DNA of 64,000 nt from Nageia nagi (Eukaryota > Pinophyta): the NCBI GenBank assembly GCA_050084985.1, contig JBITNC010000002.1:13640001-13704000 (forward strand), written 5' to 3'. Below the pieces are notes generated by a model, which was not told the origin of the DNA, ran no database searches, and saw only the letters and a program-made list of their open reading frames with translations. Every line of letters starts with the position of its first letter. Position 1 is the first letter of the stretch. This document shows positions 48,540-58,757 of this stretch, piece after piece. Made by a program: the position numbers and the translations under genes.

Positions 48540-49700
48540 CAAAATTGCCTCAGGTACAACTACCATTGATCCATCCTTTGCCAACTTAGGTAATTATGTC
48601 TAAACCCAAAACTCTAATCCAACCACTTTCTTAAGGTAAGAGACATGAAAAACTGGTTGAATCTTAGAAGAAGTAGGAAGCTCCAATTTGTATGCAGCTA
48701 GGCCAATGCATTGTAACACCTTGTAAGGACAATAAAACTTTGGAGCCAATTTTTGAGGGACTTTTATTTTTGATGATTTCTAGTGATAAGGTTGTAGCCT
48801 CATAAAGACCATGTCATCTACCTAAAACTCCCTTTCCACACATTATTAATCTGCATGTTGTTTCATATGATGTTGGGTTATCTGAAGGTTATCCTTGAGC
48901 AAATGAAGAATATCATCTTGAGTAACTAAAGCTAAGTAAATTTCCTAAACATTACTACTACTTGCAACATATGAGGTGATTTTTGGTGGAGCTTGACCAT
49001 ATACTACTTCATAGGTGATTATCTTGCTGGCAAAATGATAAGATGTATTATGCCACCACTTAGCTAAGGGAAGCCATCATACCCAATGTATAGGTTGTGC
49101 TAAAGCAAAATAACATAAATATGTTTCCAAGCATTTGTTGATAATTTTAGTTTGACAATCAATTTATGGGTGATATGCTAAGCTCATATTTAGTTGGGTA
49201 CCTTATAGTTTAAAAACTTCTTACCAAAAATGACTTGTAAAAGTAGGATCACGATCACTGACAATCATCTCTAGCATGCTATGTAGTTTGAAAATTGTAT
49301 CTAGGAATAATTATGCCACTGTCACTAATTTGTAGGGATGAGCCAAGGAACCAAAATGAGCATATTTAGATAATCAACCAACCACTACTAGAATAACTAA
49401 TTTACCATGAGATTTTGGAAGGCCTTCAATGAAATCCATTGAGATATCAATCCATGTATGGGTAGATATGGGGAGAGGTTGAAGGAGTCCCAGAGTACCC
49501 ATTGTCTCACCTTTTTATCTTTGACACACATCATAAGCTACCACAAACTACTTGATATCTATTTTCATACCTATCTAATAGAACAACTATGCCACTCACT
49601 TATATATTTTCAAAAATCCTGCATATCCTGATATAGGTGTGGAATGCAATTGAGCAAGTATTTTTGTTTTACATTTTGAAGGAGATGGTAACAAAATTTG
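48540..49700 (-). pseudogene. chromovirus integrase relic
   Basis: The minus strand has the zinc region STPISGYAGFLKIYK...CQR near 49645-49525. The core has [13 protein letters not shown] (first Asp), MIVSDRDPTF (second Asp) and DCQTKIINKCLE, where the catalytic Glu has become Lys (codon at 49148-49146). The GPY/F-like module [12 protein letters not shown] and [10 protein letters not shown] follow near 48740-48620. The frame is broken by stops at expected Gln (YHP*IDCQT) and Arg (VVVG*LSKYAHF) sites. Confidence 0.85.
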
Positions 49701-49959
49701 ACCTTTGAATCTTAAAATACCATCTTACCATGTATGGTGTGGTTTACTCATGGGGTATTGACTGATCTATTTTAGTAATTTTTAGGTGGAACTATCCTCT
49801 ATCCACTCTTATTTAACCTTATCCAACCATTGAAGAATAGGAGATGAAAGAGCTTGTAGTGCTACTTGATCTTCAAATTTTTTGGACAAAGCATCGGTGA
49901 CCATATTCTCCTTACCTTTATGATATACTATTTCATGATCATACCCCAGTAGTTTAGTC

Positions 49960-51060
49960 ACCCATTTTTATTGCTTAGGTGTAGAAATGCATTGCTCAAT
50001 GAAAAATTTCAAACTATGATGATCTATGAGGATGATGAAATGGCAACCAATGAGATATGGTCTCCAACATTGAACTGCATGAATGATGGCAAGCATTTCT
50101 TTTTCATAAGTGGATTTGCCCAAATTTTTTCCAAAGAGTGCTCTACTAATGAATTCTAAGGGATTCCCTTCCTACATTAAAACTACCATGATTCCTACTC
50201 CACAAGCATCACTTTCTATCACAAAGGTTTTAGAAAATTCTAGCATCACTAATACCAGGGTGGTACACATCACCTCCTTGAGTCTAATGAAAGCTACCTT
50301 AGCTTGAGGGGACCATTGGAAAGCATTCTTTTTCAACAACATGGTTAGAGGTGCTACAATCTTACCATAATCCTTCATAAATTTTTTATAATAGCCTATC
50401 AACCCTAAGACTTCTCAAAGACTTTTCAAAGATTTAGGAATAGACCAATCCTACATGTCAGTAATATTTTATGTGTCCACCTTAACTTCCTCTTTAGATA
50501 TAACATGGCCTAAGTAGTCAATTTCCCTCTTACCGAATGAGTATTTTGATTTTTTTGCATATAGCTGGAGCTCCTTCAAGATTTATAAGGTTTGGTCAAC
50601 ATGTGCTACATGTTCTTGCCATGTCTTATTGTAGATCAATATATCGTCAAACAAAACTAAAGCGAACTTCCTAAGGAATGGATGAAACATCTAATTCATT
50701 AAACTTTAAAATATGTATGGAGCATTTGTTAGGCTAAAAGGCATGACCAAAAACTTATAATGGCCCTTACAGGTGCAAAATGTAGTTTTTGGTATATCCT
50801 CCTCCTTGAGATGAATTTGTGTGATACCCAGATTGCAGGTCCAACTTGGAAAAATATCATGCCCCATGTAGTTCATCCAATAATTCATCAATGATTGGGA
50901 TGGGAAATTTGTCCTTGATTATAATTTTTTGAGGGACTTGAAATCCACACACATATGCCATGAACCATCTTTCTTAAAAACTAATATAATTGGAGAATAA
51001 TATGAGCTTACGCTAGGTCAGATTACTCCTACATCTAATAATTCCTTAACCAATTTTTCA
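49960..51060 (-). pseudogene. chromovirus reverse transcriptase and RNase H relic
   Basis: The minus strand shows SPIILVFKKDGSWHMCVDF near 51000-50940, FLVMPFSLTNAPYIF near 50750-50706, and the catalytic VLFDDILIYNK near 50660-50620. RNase H begins near 50270 with FVIESDACGVGI and is preceded by QWSPQAKVAFIRLKEVM. The catalytic Asp pair of the reverse transcriptase is intact, but stops and frame changes separate the blocks. Confidence 0.85.
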
Positions 51061-51399
51061 ATTTCATTTTTCTACAAGCAAGGATACCAATAAAAATGAA
51101 TGTTTTGTGGGTGACTTCTCATAATTTGTACAAATCCACCCTGTAATCCCTTGAGAGTGTGCTCTTGTTCATCTATTTTAAAGGTCATCCATAGCTCTAC
51201 AAAATTCCACTATACAGTGCCCAAAGTCCTCAAACATTATACCCCCAAAACTATATCACATCCCCCAAGTGGTAAAGCATACATATTGCTTTTCAAAGTA
51301 TAGTGGTCCATGCACAATTTGACATTGTGAGATGTGACTTTACATGTTATTTTTCCTCCATTATTGACCATAACCTCAAAATTATTTATAGGATGTATG

Positions 51400-51530
51400 T
51401 AATAATCAACAACTTTAACTACTTATGGATCAATGAAATTATAAGTACTTCTTGAATCCAACAATATTATGAGAGGGTGCTTTTTAAAAAATCCTTTGAC
51501 CTTAATAGTTTGAGGGGTGATAATTCATAC
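51400..51530 (-). pseudogene. chromovirus protease active-site remnant
   Basis: The minus strand reads LIILLDSRSTYNFID at about 51475-51428. The family motif is LDSGSTHNFI, so the Gly after the catalytic Asp-Ser has become Arg. A stop follows shortly. Confidence 0.72.
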
Positions 51531-51639
51531 CAATGCATTGTAAGAGATAACTAGGGCCTCCTCATTTGGAATTTTCTCTATAGCTTCTTCGACTACACTC
51601 TCATATTCCTTCTCACTAGAAGCATCAACATCAAGAAAA

Positions 51640-52560
51640 TATAACTTTTGTTATGTACAATGATGACCATGAACAAATTTCTCATCACAATTATAGCACA
51701 AGCCCTTGTTTTGAAATTCTTCCATTTCCCTCACATTAACTTTTTAGTTTGCATTGTGTGATTTGGTGGTGGGGCACTTGTGGTATTAGAGAAATGGGAA
51801 ATATTATGTGTTTTGGTGAATGGAGGTCTTGTATTTCTTCGATGAGCATTGGATTTATCTTAAATGAGTTTTGCCAAGGCAATAGCATCCATCATAGTTT
51901 TAGGATTAAACATTTTTGACCTTTGGTTTAATATCATCCTTTAAGCCATTGATAAAGCAACTTGTGAAAAATGCATCGTCTAACCCCTCTATATGATTTA
52001 CCAATTTATCAAACTAATTTTGGTATTCTTTGACTATGGTAGTTTGATGTAGCTTGGTCAATGCCCTTGTGAAATCTTCATAGTCACTAGGACCAAAATA
52101 GATCAATAATTTTTGAGTGAATTCATCTCATGATGGAGTAGGATGTGTCTTTGAGTACCACTAGTCCCATTGGAGAGCCTCATGGTCCAAATGAAAAGAT
52201 ACCATATGCATTCAATGTGAAATACTATCCAACCTTATAAATCCAACCAATGGGATTATCTCCATCAAATTAAAAAAAATCTAATTTGGTTGTGCATGGA
52301 AGAATGAAACCACCTTGGCTCTAAAAATTATGATGATACCCTTGTTGATTTCTTAACTACCTTGATTATTGTGAACTAGATGCATTTTTGTTATGACTAA
52401 GACTTAGTTGAACACTGTCACATTTACTATAAAGGGTCTATATTTGGGTTTATATTTGTCAAATTTCTACCTTGAAAGTACTAGTAAGTGTATCTACCAT
52501 TTGTTGAATTATAGTTTGAAAGGTCATCATGGTAGGATCAGCTTGTGCTGCTAGTTGGGA
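51640..52560 (-). pseudogene. chromovirus gag relic
   Basis: On the minus strand, pieces such as FDGDNPIGWIYKV, a degraded SDYEDFT region and LHQTTIVKEY give the order of Ty3 gag capsid. The zinc knuckle CYNCDEKFVHGHHC lies at about 51698-51655, keeping all ligands (C-x2-C-x5-H-x3-C). Numerous stops interrupt the frame. Gag would form the particle and bind the RNA. Confidence 0.75.
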
Positions 52561-53312
52561 TCTTATTTCAAGTGCCATTTTTGGAAATTGCTATTTCTGA
52601 AGTTGATTTTTTTGAAAACTACTATTTTTAGAAATTACTATTTTTAGAAGTGCCTAAAAAAGTGTATGGGTATAATATATCAAAATGATCAGCTTGAAAA
52701 TATGATCACAATGGGATAGGTCTTTCAATGATGTTTTTTTTACATCTATGGGTCTATTTGCTTTTGTTAAAAATTGCTCAAATGGTCTAGATTTTTAGTT
52801 ATTTGGCTCTAAAATTTTTACTACCTTTGAACTACTATTTTTGGTAGCTCTAAAAAACTACCTCTCATACATTTTGCTTCTCGAATCAAGGTTTTTTGTG
52901 TAGAAGAATGATTCTAGGGTAAGGATTATCTACTCTATAGGCTTTTTTAAACACCCTCCTATCCAAACTTTTGCAATGAAAGAGGTTGCAAAGATGGTTT
53001 CTATGACAAGTAACTTTCTAGTGACACTTGGTGGTGCACTACAATTTACAAATGATTGACATAGCTTCCTACCTAGTTTCATTTTATAGCCTAGATAGTT
53101 TTTGATATACCTTTTAGTACATGGAGTCCAATTCTCTATAGGGTTCTATTTGAGGCCTAGGTATTGGTGTAGAGTTTTTGCACCTCACTTCACACATAGC
53201 TTTATGGACAAGTGTGCTAGCAAAAAAAAATAGATCCTCCCCCCTCGTACAGGGTTTCTAGCTTAGACTTCTAAGGGAATTTTTTTTCCTATAATAGAAT
53301 GGCCTTGGAAAT

Positions 53313-53325
53313 AGCTATGATACTA
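53313..53325 (-). other. chromovirus primer binding site
   Basis: TAGTATCATAGCT on the minus strand, two bases past the LTR. It differs from the initiator tRNA-Met complement TGGTATCAGAGCC at three positions. Confidence 0.7.
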
Positions 53326-53327
53326 GA

Positions 53328-53731
53328 TTTTATGATGCTACAAGTATGAAAATGGGAAATATTGCAAAAATGAAATAAATATGGAATTAAAATAGGAAAA
53401 TGATAACTATCTATTGCAAATAATAGAGCATTCACTAGTAAATAGAACATGAAATAGCATCAATAAGCAAATAAAGATAGGATTTTACTAGATAGTAACA
53501 GAATCATAGGCTACTTCAAGGGAGCTACCTCCTTACAACTCCAAAGGTGAAAAATAATGTTCAATATCCCTTTATCCACATACTTCTATCTATTTATAAT
53601 AAACTAACCCTAACCATAATAGTAATGCAAAATCGGGCCCCACCCTTACAATCATAATATTACAATATAGGCTAACAATTTAATAAAATACTAATACTAA
53701 CACTAAAATGTTAGGATGTGGGATCCTAACA
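53328..53731 (-). repeat. chromovirus 5' LTR
   Basis: Starts TGTTAGGATCCC on the minus strand and ends ...ATCATAAAA, the final ACA apparently mutated to AAA. It is 404 bp and the partner of 47973-48375. Confidence 0.92.
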
Positions 53732-53736
53732 CAAAG

Positions 53737-55050
53737 GTTTTGCTCAAAAATATAGTGTATATTATGAAGAAAAATTTGTTCACATAGCAAAGATACCTAT
53801 TATGAAAATTATCTTTGCTCTTTCTATAGCTCAAAGATGGAAAGTTTTTCAACTTGACATCAAGAGTGCATTCTTCAATGGTGAATTATATGTGGAAATC
53901 TTTATGAATCAACTAGAATGGTTTATTGTGGAAGGTAAAGAATCCTTTATGTGTAAGCTAAAGAAATCATTGTATAGAGTTAAACAAGCACTTAGAGCCT
54001 AGTATAAAAAGATTTTAGGATATTTTGCAGACATTGGTTTCTCCAATCACTTTTTGGACTTTGATTTATATATGCTCACTCAAGGAAAATATGTGTTCTT
54101 GATCATTCTTTATGTGGATTATCTTTTGATTACTTAGAACAATGATGAAATCATTCAAAAGTGCATATCCAAACTTAAGGCAATATTTTAAATGATTGAT
54201 CTTGGTCTCTTGCACTACTATCTTGGAATGTAAGTGTATCAATACAAGGACTATACTTATCTTAGTTAATCTATATATATATATATATATATTGCAAAAT
54301 TTTGGAATGAAGGAGTGTATATATGTTGTAATCCCAATATCCCCTAGAATCACTATTTCTCTAAGCTCTAACTCTCAGTTCGTTGATGCTATAGCTTATA
54401 GATAATTAATTAGTAGTCTTCTGTATTTGACTATATCCAAGCCAAATATTACCTTTGTAGTGAATATAATGGCATGATTCATGCAAAAACCATATGTTGA
54501 GCACCTTAATGTTGTTAAGCAAATTTTGAGGTATGTTGCAGGGACTAAGGATTTTGCTCTCAAGTATTCTAAGTTACCCTCATTTGTTCTCTTTGGATTC
54601 TTAGATTATAACTATGGGGGAGATAGAGATGATAGGAAATAAAACTTTGCATATGTTTTTAGAATTGGTTTAGGTGCTATCTCTTGAGATTCCAAGAAGC
54701 ATCTCACTATTTCTCTTTCCACAACAAAAGTTGAATATTGTGCTATGTCTGTTGTAGCCTAGGAAGCTATTTGACTAAGGTAACTTCTAAAAGAAATTAG
54801 ATATAAGCAAGTTGGATCATATTTGATTTATATATATAATTAATTAGCTATTTATTTGGATAAGAATCCTATATTCCATAAGAGAACAAAACATGTGGAA
54901 ATCCATGCCCATTTTATCAGGGAGAAGGTTCTTAATGGCATTATACACCTAGAGCATTGTCCATCCACTTTGAACTCCACTAATTTGTTCACCAAGACCC
55001 TCCAAAATCTTAGTTCTATAATCTTAGGGATGCTATTATGTTGGTGAAGT
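53737..55050 (+). pseudogene. copia reverse transcriptase C-terminus and RNase H
   Basis: Right after the insertion the copia frame resumes as FAQKYSVYYEE, then VFQLDIKSAFFNGEL and SLYRVKQALRA. The next codon is TAG (54000-54002) where the family has Trp. The catalytic box is degraded to YVDYLLIT near 54111-54134. The RNase H domain contains TKHVEIHAHFIREKVLNG and ends LFTKTL near 55000. A TA microsatellite has expanded inside the region just after the catalytic box. Confidence 0.85.
54272..54292. repeat. (TA)n microsatellite inside reverse transcriptase
   Basis: About ten TA units lie where the copia family encodes a Tyr/Ile-containing helix before ...NFGM. The expansion happened within former coding sequence. 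Confidence 0.85.
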
Positions 55051-55776
55051 TGCCCTAAAGGGGGAGTGAAGTTTTAATTCTTGTGTTTAATTCATGTTTG
55101 TGATGACAACTTCACCCCTAGGAGGATTTTGTATTATATAGTGTTAATTTTGTTGTACATCTTCATAGTAAGTTCACTCTACATGAGGAACTTGTACAAA
55201 TTTTTAAATCAAAAATATTGGTCAATCTAGCATTATTCAGTTATCCATGTGTGAGGAACTCTAATGTGTCTTTTGGCACTATTTAGTTATCCATATGTGA
55301 GGAACTCGTATGTGCATACTTTATTTTGTAATGATAATCAACACATGTTTTATATACAATAGGTGACTATGAGTTTTGGATTGACATCTTCAATGACTTA
55401 TAGTGCACCATTAATCAATTCATGATGGCATTTATGTGATTCATCTATCCTAATTGATATGAATATGTTGCATCTAATTGATCTTATTATTTGATTTGGT
55501 TATGACTTGCAGGTTCCTTTGAGATTACAGGTTGCTTACTTTAGGTATATAGGCTCTTGGAGACTCTTCATGACTTTTAGTTGGATGATTAGTTCATGTA
55601 CATTGAAATCAATTATGGTTAATGACTGTATTTGGTAAAGTAGTGAGTCTCAAACTAAATCTTTCTTACTTCGTAAATATGTAAAAATTTCTCATCTCCA
55701 TTGTATTTGTTTGGAGGAGAACTCTCTTACTTTTTCTCTTCCTTCTCTCTTATTCACTTTATCCCAATATTGCATT
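55051..55776 (+). other. 3' non-coding part of the copia element
   Basis: Between RNase H and the polypurine tract there is no conserved frame. Near 55190-55320 the motif CATTATTCAGTTATCCATGT...GAGGAACTC is repeated in imperfect tandem copies of about 65 bp. Confidence 0.55.
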
Positions 55777-55784
55777 AAGGGGAG
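55777..55784 (+). other. polypurine tract
   Basis: AAGGGGAG lies immediately before the TG of the 3' LTR, the position where plus-strand DNA synthesis is primed. Confidence 0.85.
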
Positions 55785-56282
55785 TGTTGGAATGTATAAT
55801 GCATTATTGTAAAGGTTTTGTAATAATCTTCTATGTAAGTTCACTAATACTTAAGGGTATAATTTGATACCTTAAGTATTTAAATGAATATGATAATGTA
55901 ACTTGTCCTAAACTACATGTCATGAGCATGCCCCTTGGGTAAAAGGTTGTGTATGTCATGATTTTGAATATTGGATAAAAGGGTGATCCAAAGAAGGATT
56001 TTGGCCTATAAATAGAAGGCTCCCTCTTTGGATCATACACCAATTTGAGGAGTAAAGTTATGCTATAAGATAGTGTTTAGGAGATGAGATTAGGAGAATT
56101 GTAAGAGTTCATATTTGAGATTAAGAGAGATCTAGTTAGTGGATGTACTCCTATTTGGAGGAACCACTTACATCTTGTGTTATCTTTGTGAGATTGCTTT
56201 GTGAATTTTTTAGATGTAAATTGTGAGCTTTCATGTGATTTTGGGAGTTTTGAGTTATTCATGTACTAGTTCAATTCTCATA
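55785..56282 (+). repeat. 3' LTR of copia element
   Basis: Starts TGTTGGAATG and ends CAATTCTCATA (CA mutated to TA). Full-length partner of the LTR at 41847. Followed by GTGGA, matching GTGGG before the 5' LTR. Confidence 0.93.
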
Positions 56283-56788
56283 GTGGACATGGTATTAAAT
56301 TTGCCTTAAAGTTTCTTATAGATATGCTCATGGAATTGAAAACAAAGAAGGAAAAATTAACCCTATCTATTTTAGAAAAAAATAAAGTTATTTATAAGAC
56401 TAAAGTGATGGGAATAAAGTTTATTGTACCTTCCTTCTAGAGTTATATATCTTATAAGGGAACTAGCTAGCTCCTTCTAAGGCTCTGGAATGTATTTTTG
56501 TGATACCCCCATTTGAAACATATCCAAATTAAGCTCTTTCATATAGGTTTGAATGAAATTATATCTAGATGCAAGCTTATTCACTCTACCTTCCTTTCAT
56601 ACTTTTATTCCTACATTTGGTAGGTGGGTTGCTTGGAAAATTATCTCTATTGAGAATACTAGCTCCAAATGATTGACATTGCAAATACCTTTATTTCAAG
56701 AGTTTTCCACTTCTATTGAGAGTTGTCCATCATCACCCTTGCATGCATTCATAAACCTTTCTAATCCTCCTTCATAAGAAGATGCCAT
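56283..56788 (-). pseudogene. gag-like ORF of unclassified element, 5' part
   Basis: The minus strand starts MASSYEGGLERFMNACKGDD at 56788, followed by QLSIEVEN and, after a TGA, ICNVNHLELVFSIEIIFQAT. A TGA near 56610 and a TAG (expected Trp) after KYIPEP interrupt it. ASSLIRYITLEGRYNKLYSH then leads, after a frame change, to FFVFNSMSISIRNF at the copia insertion. The frame continues on the other side at 41846. The ancestral protein was perhaps 250 residues before a Lys-rich tail. The layout reminds me of unclassified gag-like proteins seen in conifer repeats, but I cannot name a family. Confidence 0.5.
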
Positions 56789-56789
56789 A

Positions 56790-57540
56790 CTTTTCCTTTC
56801 TACCTAGTATCCTCTATTGAGCTTGACTCCTTTATTACCAAGTCTCCACCCATTTCTAAAGCTATAGGATGTTGTTTTAGACTCAAATGTGGGTTATTTT
56901 CCTCTCACCTTTAGAGCTCTATTTCCTATATTAATCATTTGGATGTTTAGCTTCTTCCCATAGCTGATGTTAAATGATATATTTTTGGTTTTAGTTAATG
57001 TATGCCATGTGTTACTTTACCTCAAGTTTGTACTCTTGATCTTGTAATTATTATTATTAATAATCTATTATCATTCTATAGTCACATGTTCTACATTTCC
57101 CAATGCTTCATTTGAAGTGACATTGTTAGTGCTTAAGATATAATCCATTCAAAACCATTACAATTTGGATTTCTTATTTAAATCTTATCTGTATGCAATG
57201 CTACATTATTCCCTTCATTCTTAACTATAACTTTATTTTCATATTTCATTTTGATATTGTATTCTTCTAAGGGTTTCCTAGATTATGAAGTTTTATTATT
57301 ATTCATGCAACAATGGTATGGGTATTCCAATGGGTAGATTATAAAAAGCTGGAAAAAGTTTTATTCACAAATAATTACAAATATTTCAATGGATGTTCAT
57401 ATTCCAACCCAAAAATCAACATGCATGCATAAATTAGAAGAAACATATAAGCCTAGACCTCATTTTGGTAACATGCATTGTAAAAAATGTCCCATACCTA
57501 GAAGATTTGGGGTTTTGCAACTACTAAGGGTAGAATGATT
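56790..57540. other. unassigned stretch upstream of the gag-like frame
   Basis: Possibly the leader of the old minus-strand element whose gag-like frame starts at 56788. No LTR end or primer site was recognised. Confidence 0.3.
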
Positions 57541-58150
57541 CAATATGTATGCAAAAAGTCAAATAACATGGGTTGATGTGTTTTAAATTTATTATATAAT
57601 TCTCACTATACACCCATCATATATCTGATATATGACTATAATATATGTCATACTAAAAGTTCAATTTTTTTATAGTTCTTGCTATATGTCCATGATATAA
57701 CCACTATACATCTTTGATATATCATCTCCAAAAATTTCAAAAATTTTCTTATTTCTTGCTATATGTCCATGATACAAATGATATATGCCCATCATATATC
57801 CTAGACTAAAAATTCAAATGTTTTCATATTTCTTGATATATGCCCATGATATAAACAATAATCAGCCATCATATATCCTAATGTAAAATTTTAATTTTTT
57901 TTATAGTTCTTGATATACACCATAATACAGCTCACATATATGCCCATGATATATCTTGGTAGAGCAATGAAGTCCAATGATAATTGGATGGTGGATTTCA
58001 ATATATACCCATGATTAATGTTTCAATATATGTTCATCAAATATCCAAGTAGAGTGGAAAGAATAGGTAGAGTTGGTGGTGGTGGAATTGATATACACCA
58101 AACATATTTTTGATATATGCCCATGATATATGTGCAAATTTGGTTGTAAG
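57540..58150 (-). repeat. repeat R, copy B (inverted)
   Basis: The reverse complement matches 35985-36600. It begins TTACAACCAAATTTGCACAT, has ATATATCATGGGCATATATC units and the shared CATTAATCATGGG segment. Units of GATATATGCCCATGATATAT are visible on the plus strand, many nearly palindromic. Its position and orientation relative to repeat L differ from copy A. Confidence 0.7.
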
Positions 58151-58630
58151 ATAGGCTCTTTCTATCTTTAGATCCTATTTATTAGAGATCTTATCTTTCA
58201 TCATAGTGATAGGATTCATCCCTAAAGTTTGGTGACTTGATCACCAGTTATATTTCTTGAATACTTAATTATTTAATTGCCATAGTCACTTATCACCACT
58301 TTCCTTGGTCATCACAACTCTATAAGCCCTAATGACTCAATCAAAGGAGATATCCAATAGTTGGAGCATAAACAAAATTTAATATCATTAGTTGTCAGAG
58401 CTTCATCAGACTTCACTTTAGCTTTAATGGGACTCCTTACATTGTTAAAGCTTATTTAGCTCCTAAAATCCTTTATTTAGAGATATGAAGGTTGGTATCA
58501 GAGTTTAATAGTGTTTAAAATCATTTATCAACACTTAGGTATTGGTGAATCATTAATTCTTCATGTGGAATCAAAGCTTAAATCTATGATTCACTAGTAT
58601 TTAATTTTAGTGAACCTTAAAATTATAACA

Positions 58631-58644
58631 TTGTATCATAGCCA
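58631..58644 (+). other. primer-site-like sequence after an LTR-type end
   Basis: TTGTATCATAGCCA follows ...AAATTATAACA, and the preceding 90 bases (TTCATGTGGAATCAAAGCTT...) resemble the end of repeat L copy B (60125-60196). It differs from TGGTATCAGAGCCA at two positions. It could be the primer site of a degraded LTR element. Confidence 0.45.
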
Positions 58645-58746
58645 AATTGATCTAAATAGGTTCAATGAATTTGTATTTGGTAATATGTTGATATCTTAGG
58701 GGAGATCATCATCATATTTTAGTGGAGTTTAAAATATTCTTACATT

Positions 58747-58757
58747 AAAGGGGAGAA
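58747..58757 (+). other. polypurine-like tract before repeat L
   Basis: AAAGGGGAGAA stands directly before the TGAAGGAATT start of repeat L copy B, as a polypurine tract stands before a 3' LTR. Confidence 0.5.

Larger units (their letters stand above)
47973..53731 (-). mobile_element. Ty3 chromovirus retrotransposon, nested, both LTRs
   Basis: A 5.76-kb minus-strand element lies between perfect CAAAG duplications (47968-47972 and 53732-53736), inside the copia reverse transcriptase. On the minus strand the order is 5' LTR (53731-53328), primer site, gag with knuckle, protease, reverse transcriptase, RNase H, integrase, chromodomain, purine tract and 3' LTR (48375-47973). Integrase before the LTR and a chromodomain at its end identify a chromovirus. 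By hand count the LTRs differ at roughly 40 of 404 positions, mostly transitions. All domains carry stops. Confidence 0.93.
41847..56282 (+). mobile_element. Ty1/copia retrotransposon, both LTRs, interrupted by a chromovirus
   Basis: The two LTRs (41847-42345 and 55785-56282) are flanked by GTGGG and GTGGA, a 5-bp target duplication with one mismatch. Order inside: primer site, long leader, gag, protease, integrase, reverse transcriptase, RNase H, purine tract. Removing the nested element and its 5-bp duplication leaves about 8.67 kb. By my hand alignment the LTRs differ at about 37 positions plus one indel, near 7-8 percent, so the insertion is old. The element sits inside a minus-strand gag-like frame that continues on both sides. 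Confidence 0.93.

Noticed and set aside
58490-58510. TTGGTATCAGAGTTT as a primer binding site
   Set aside because: It matches the first part of the tRNA-Met complement but is not preceded by an LTR-type CA end. The site at 58631 fits better.
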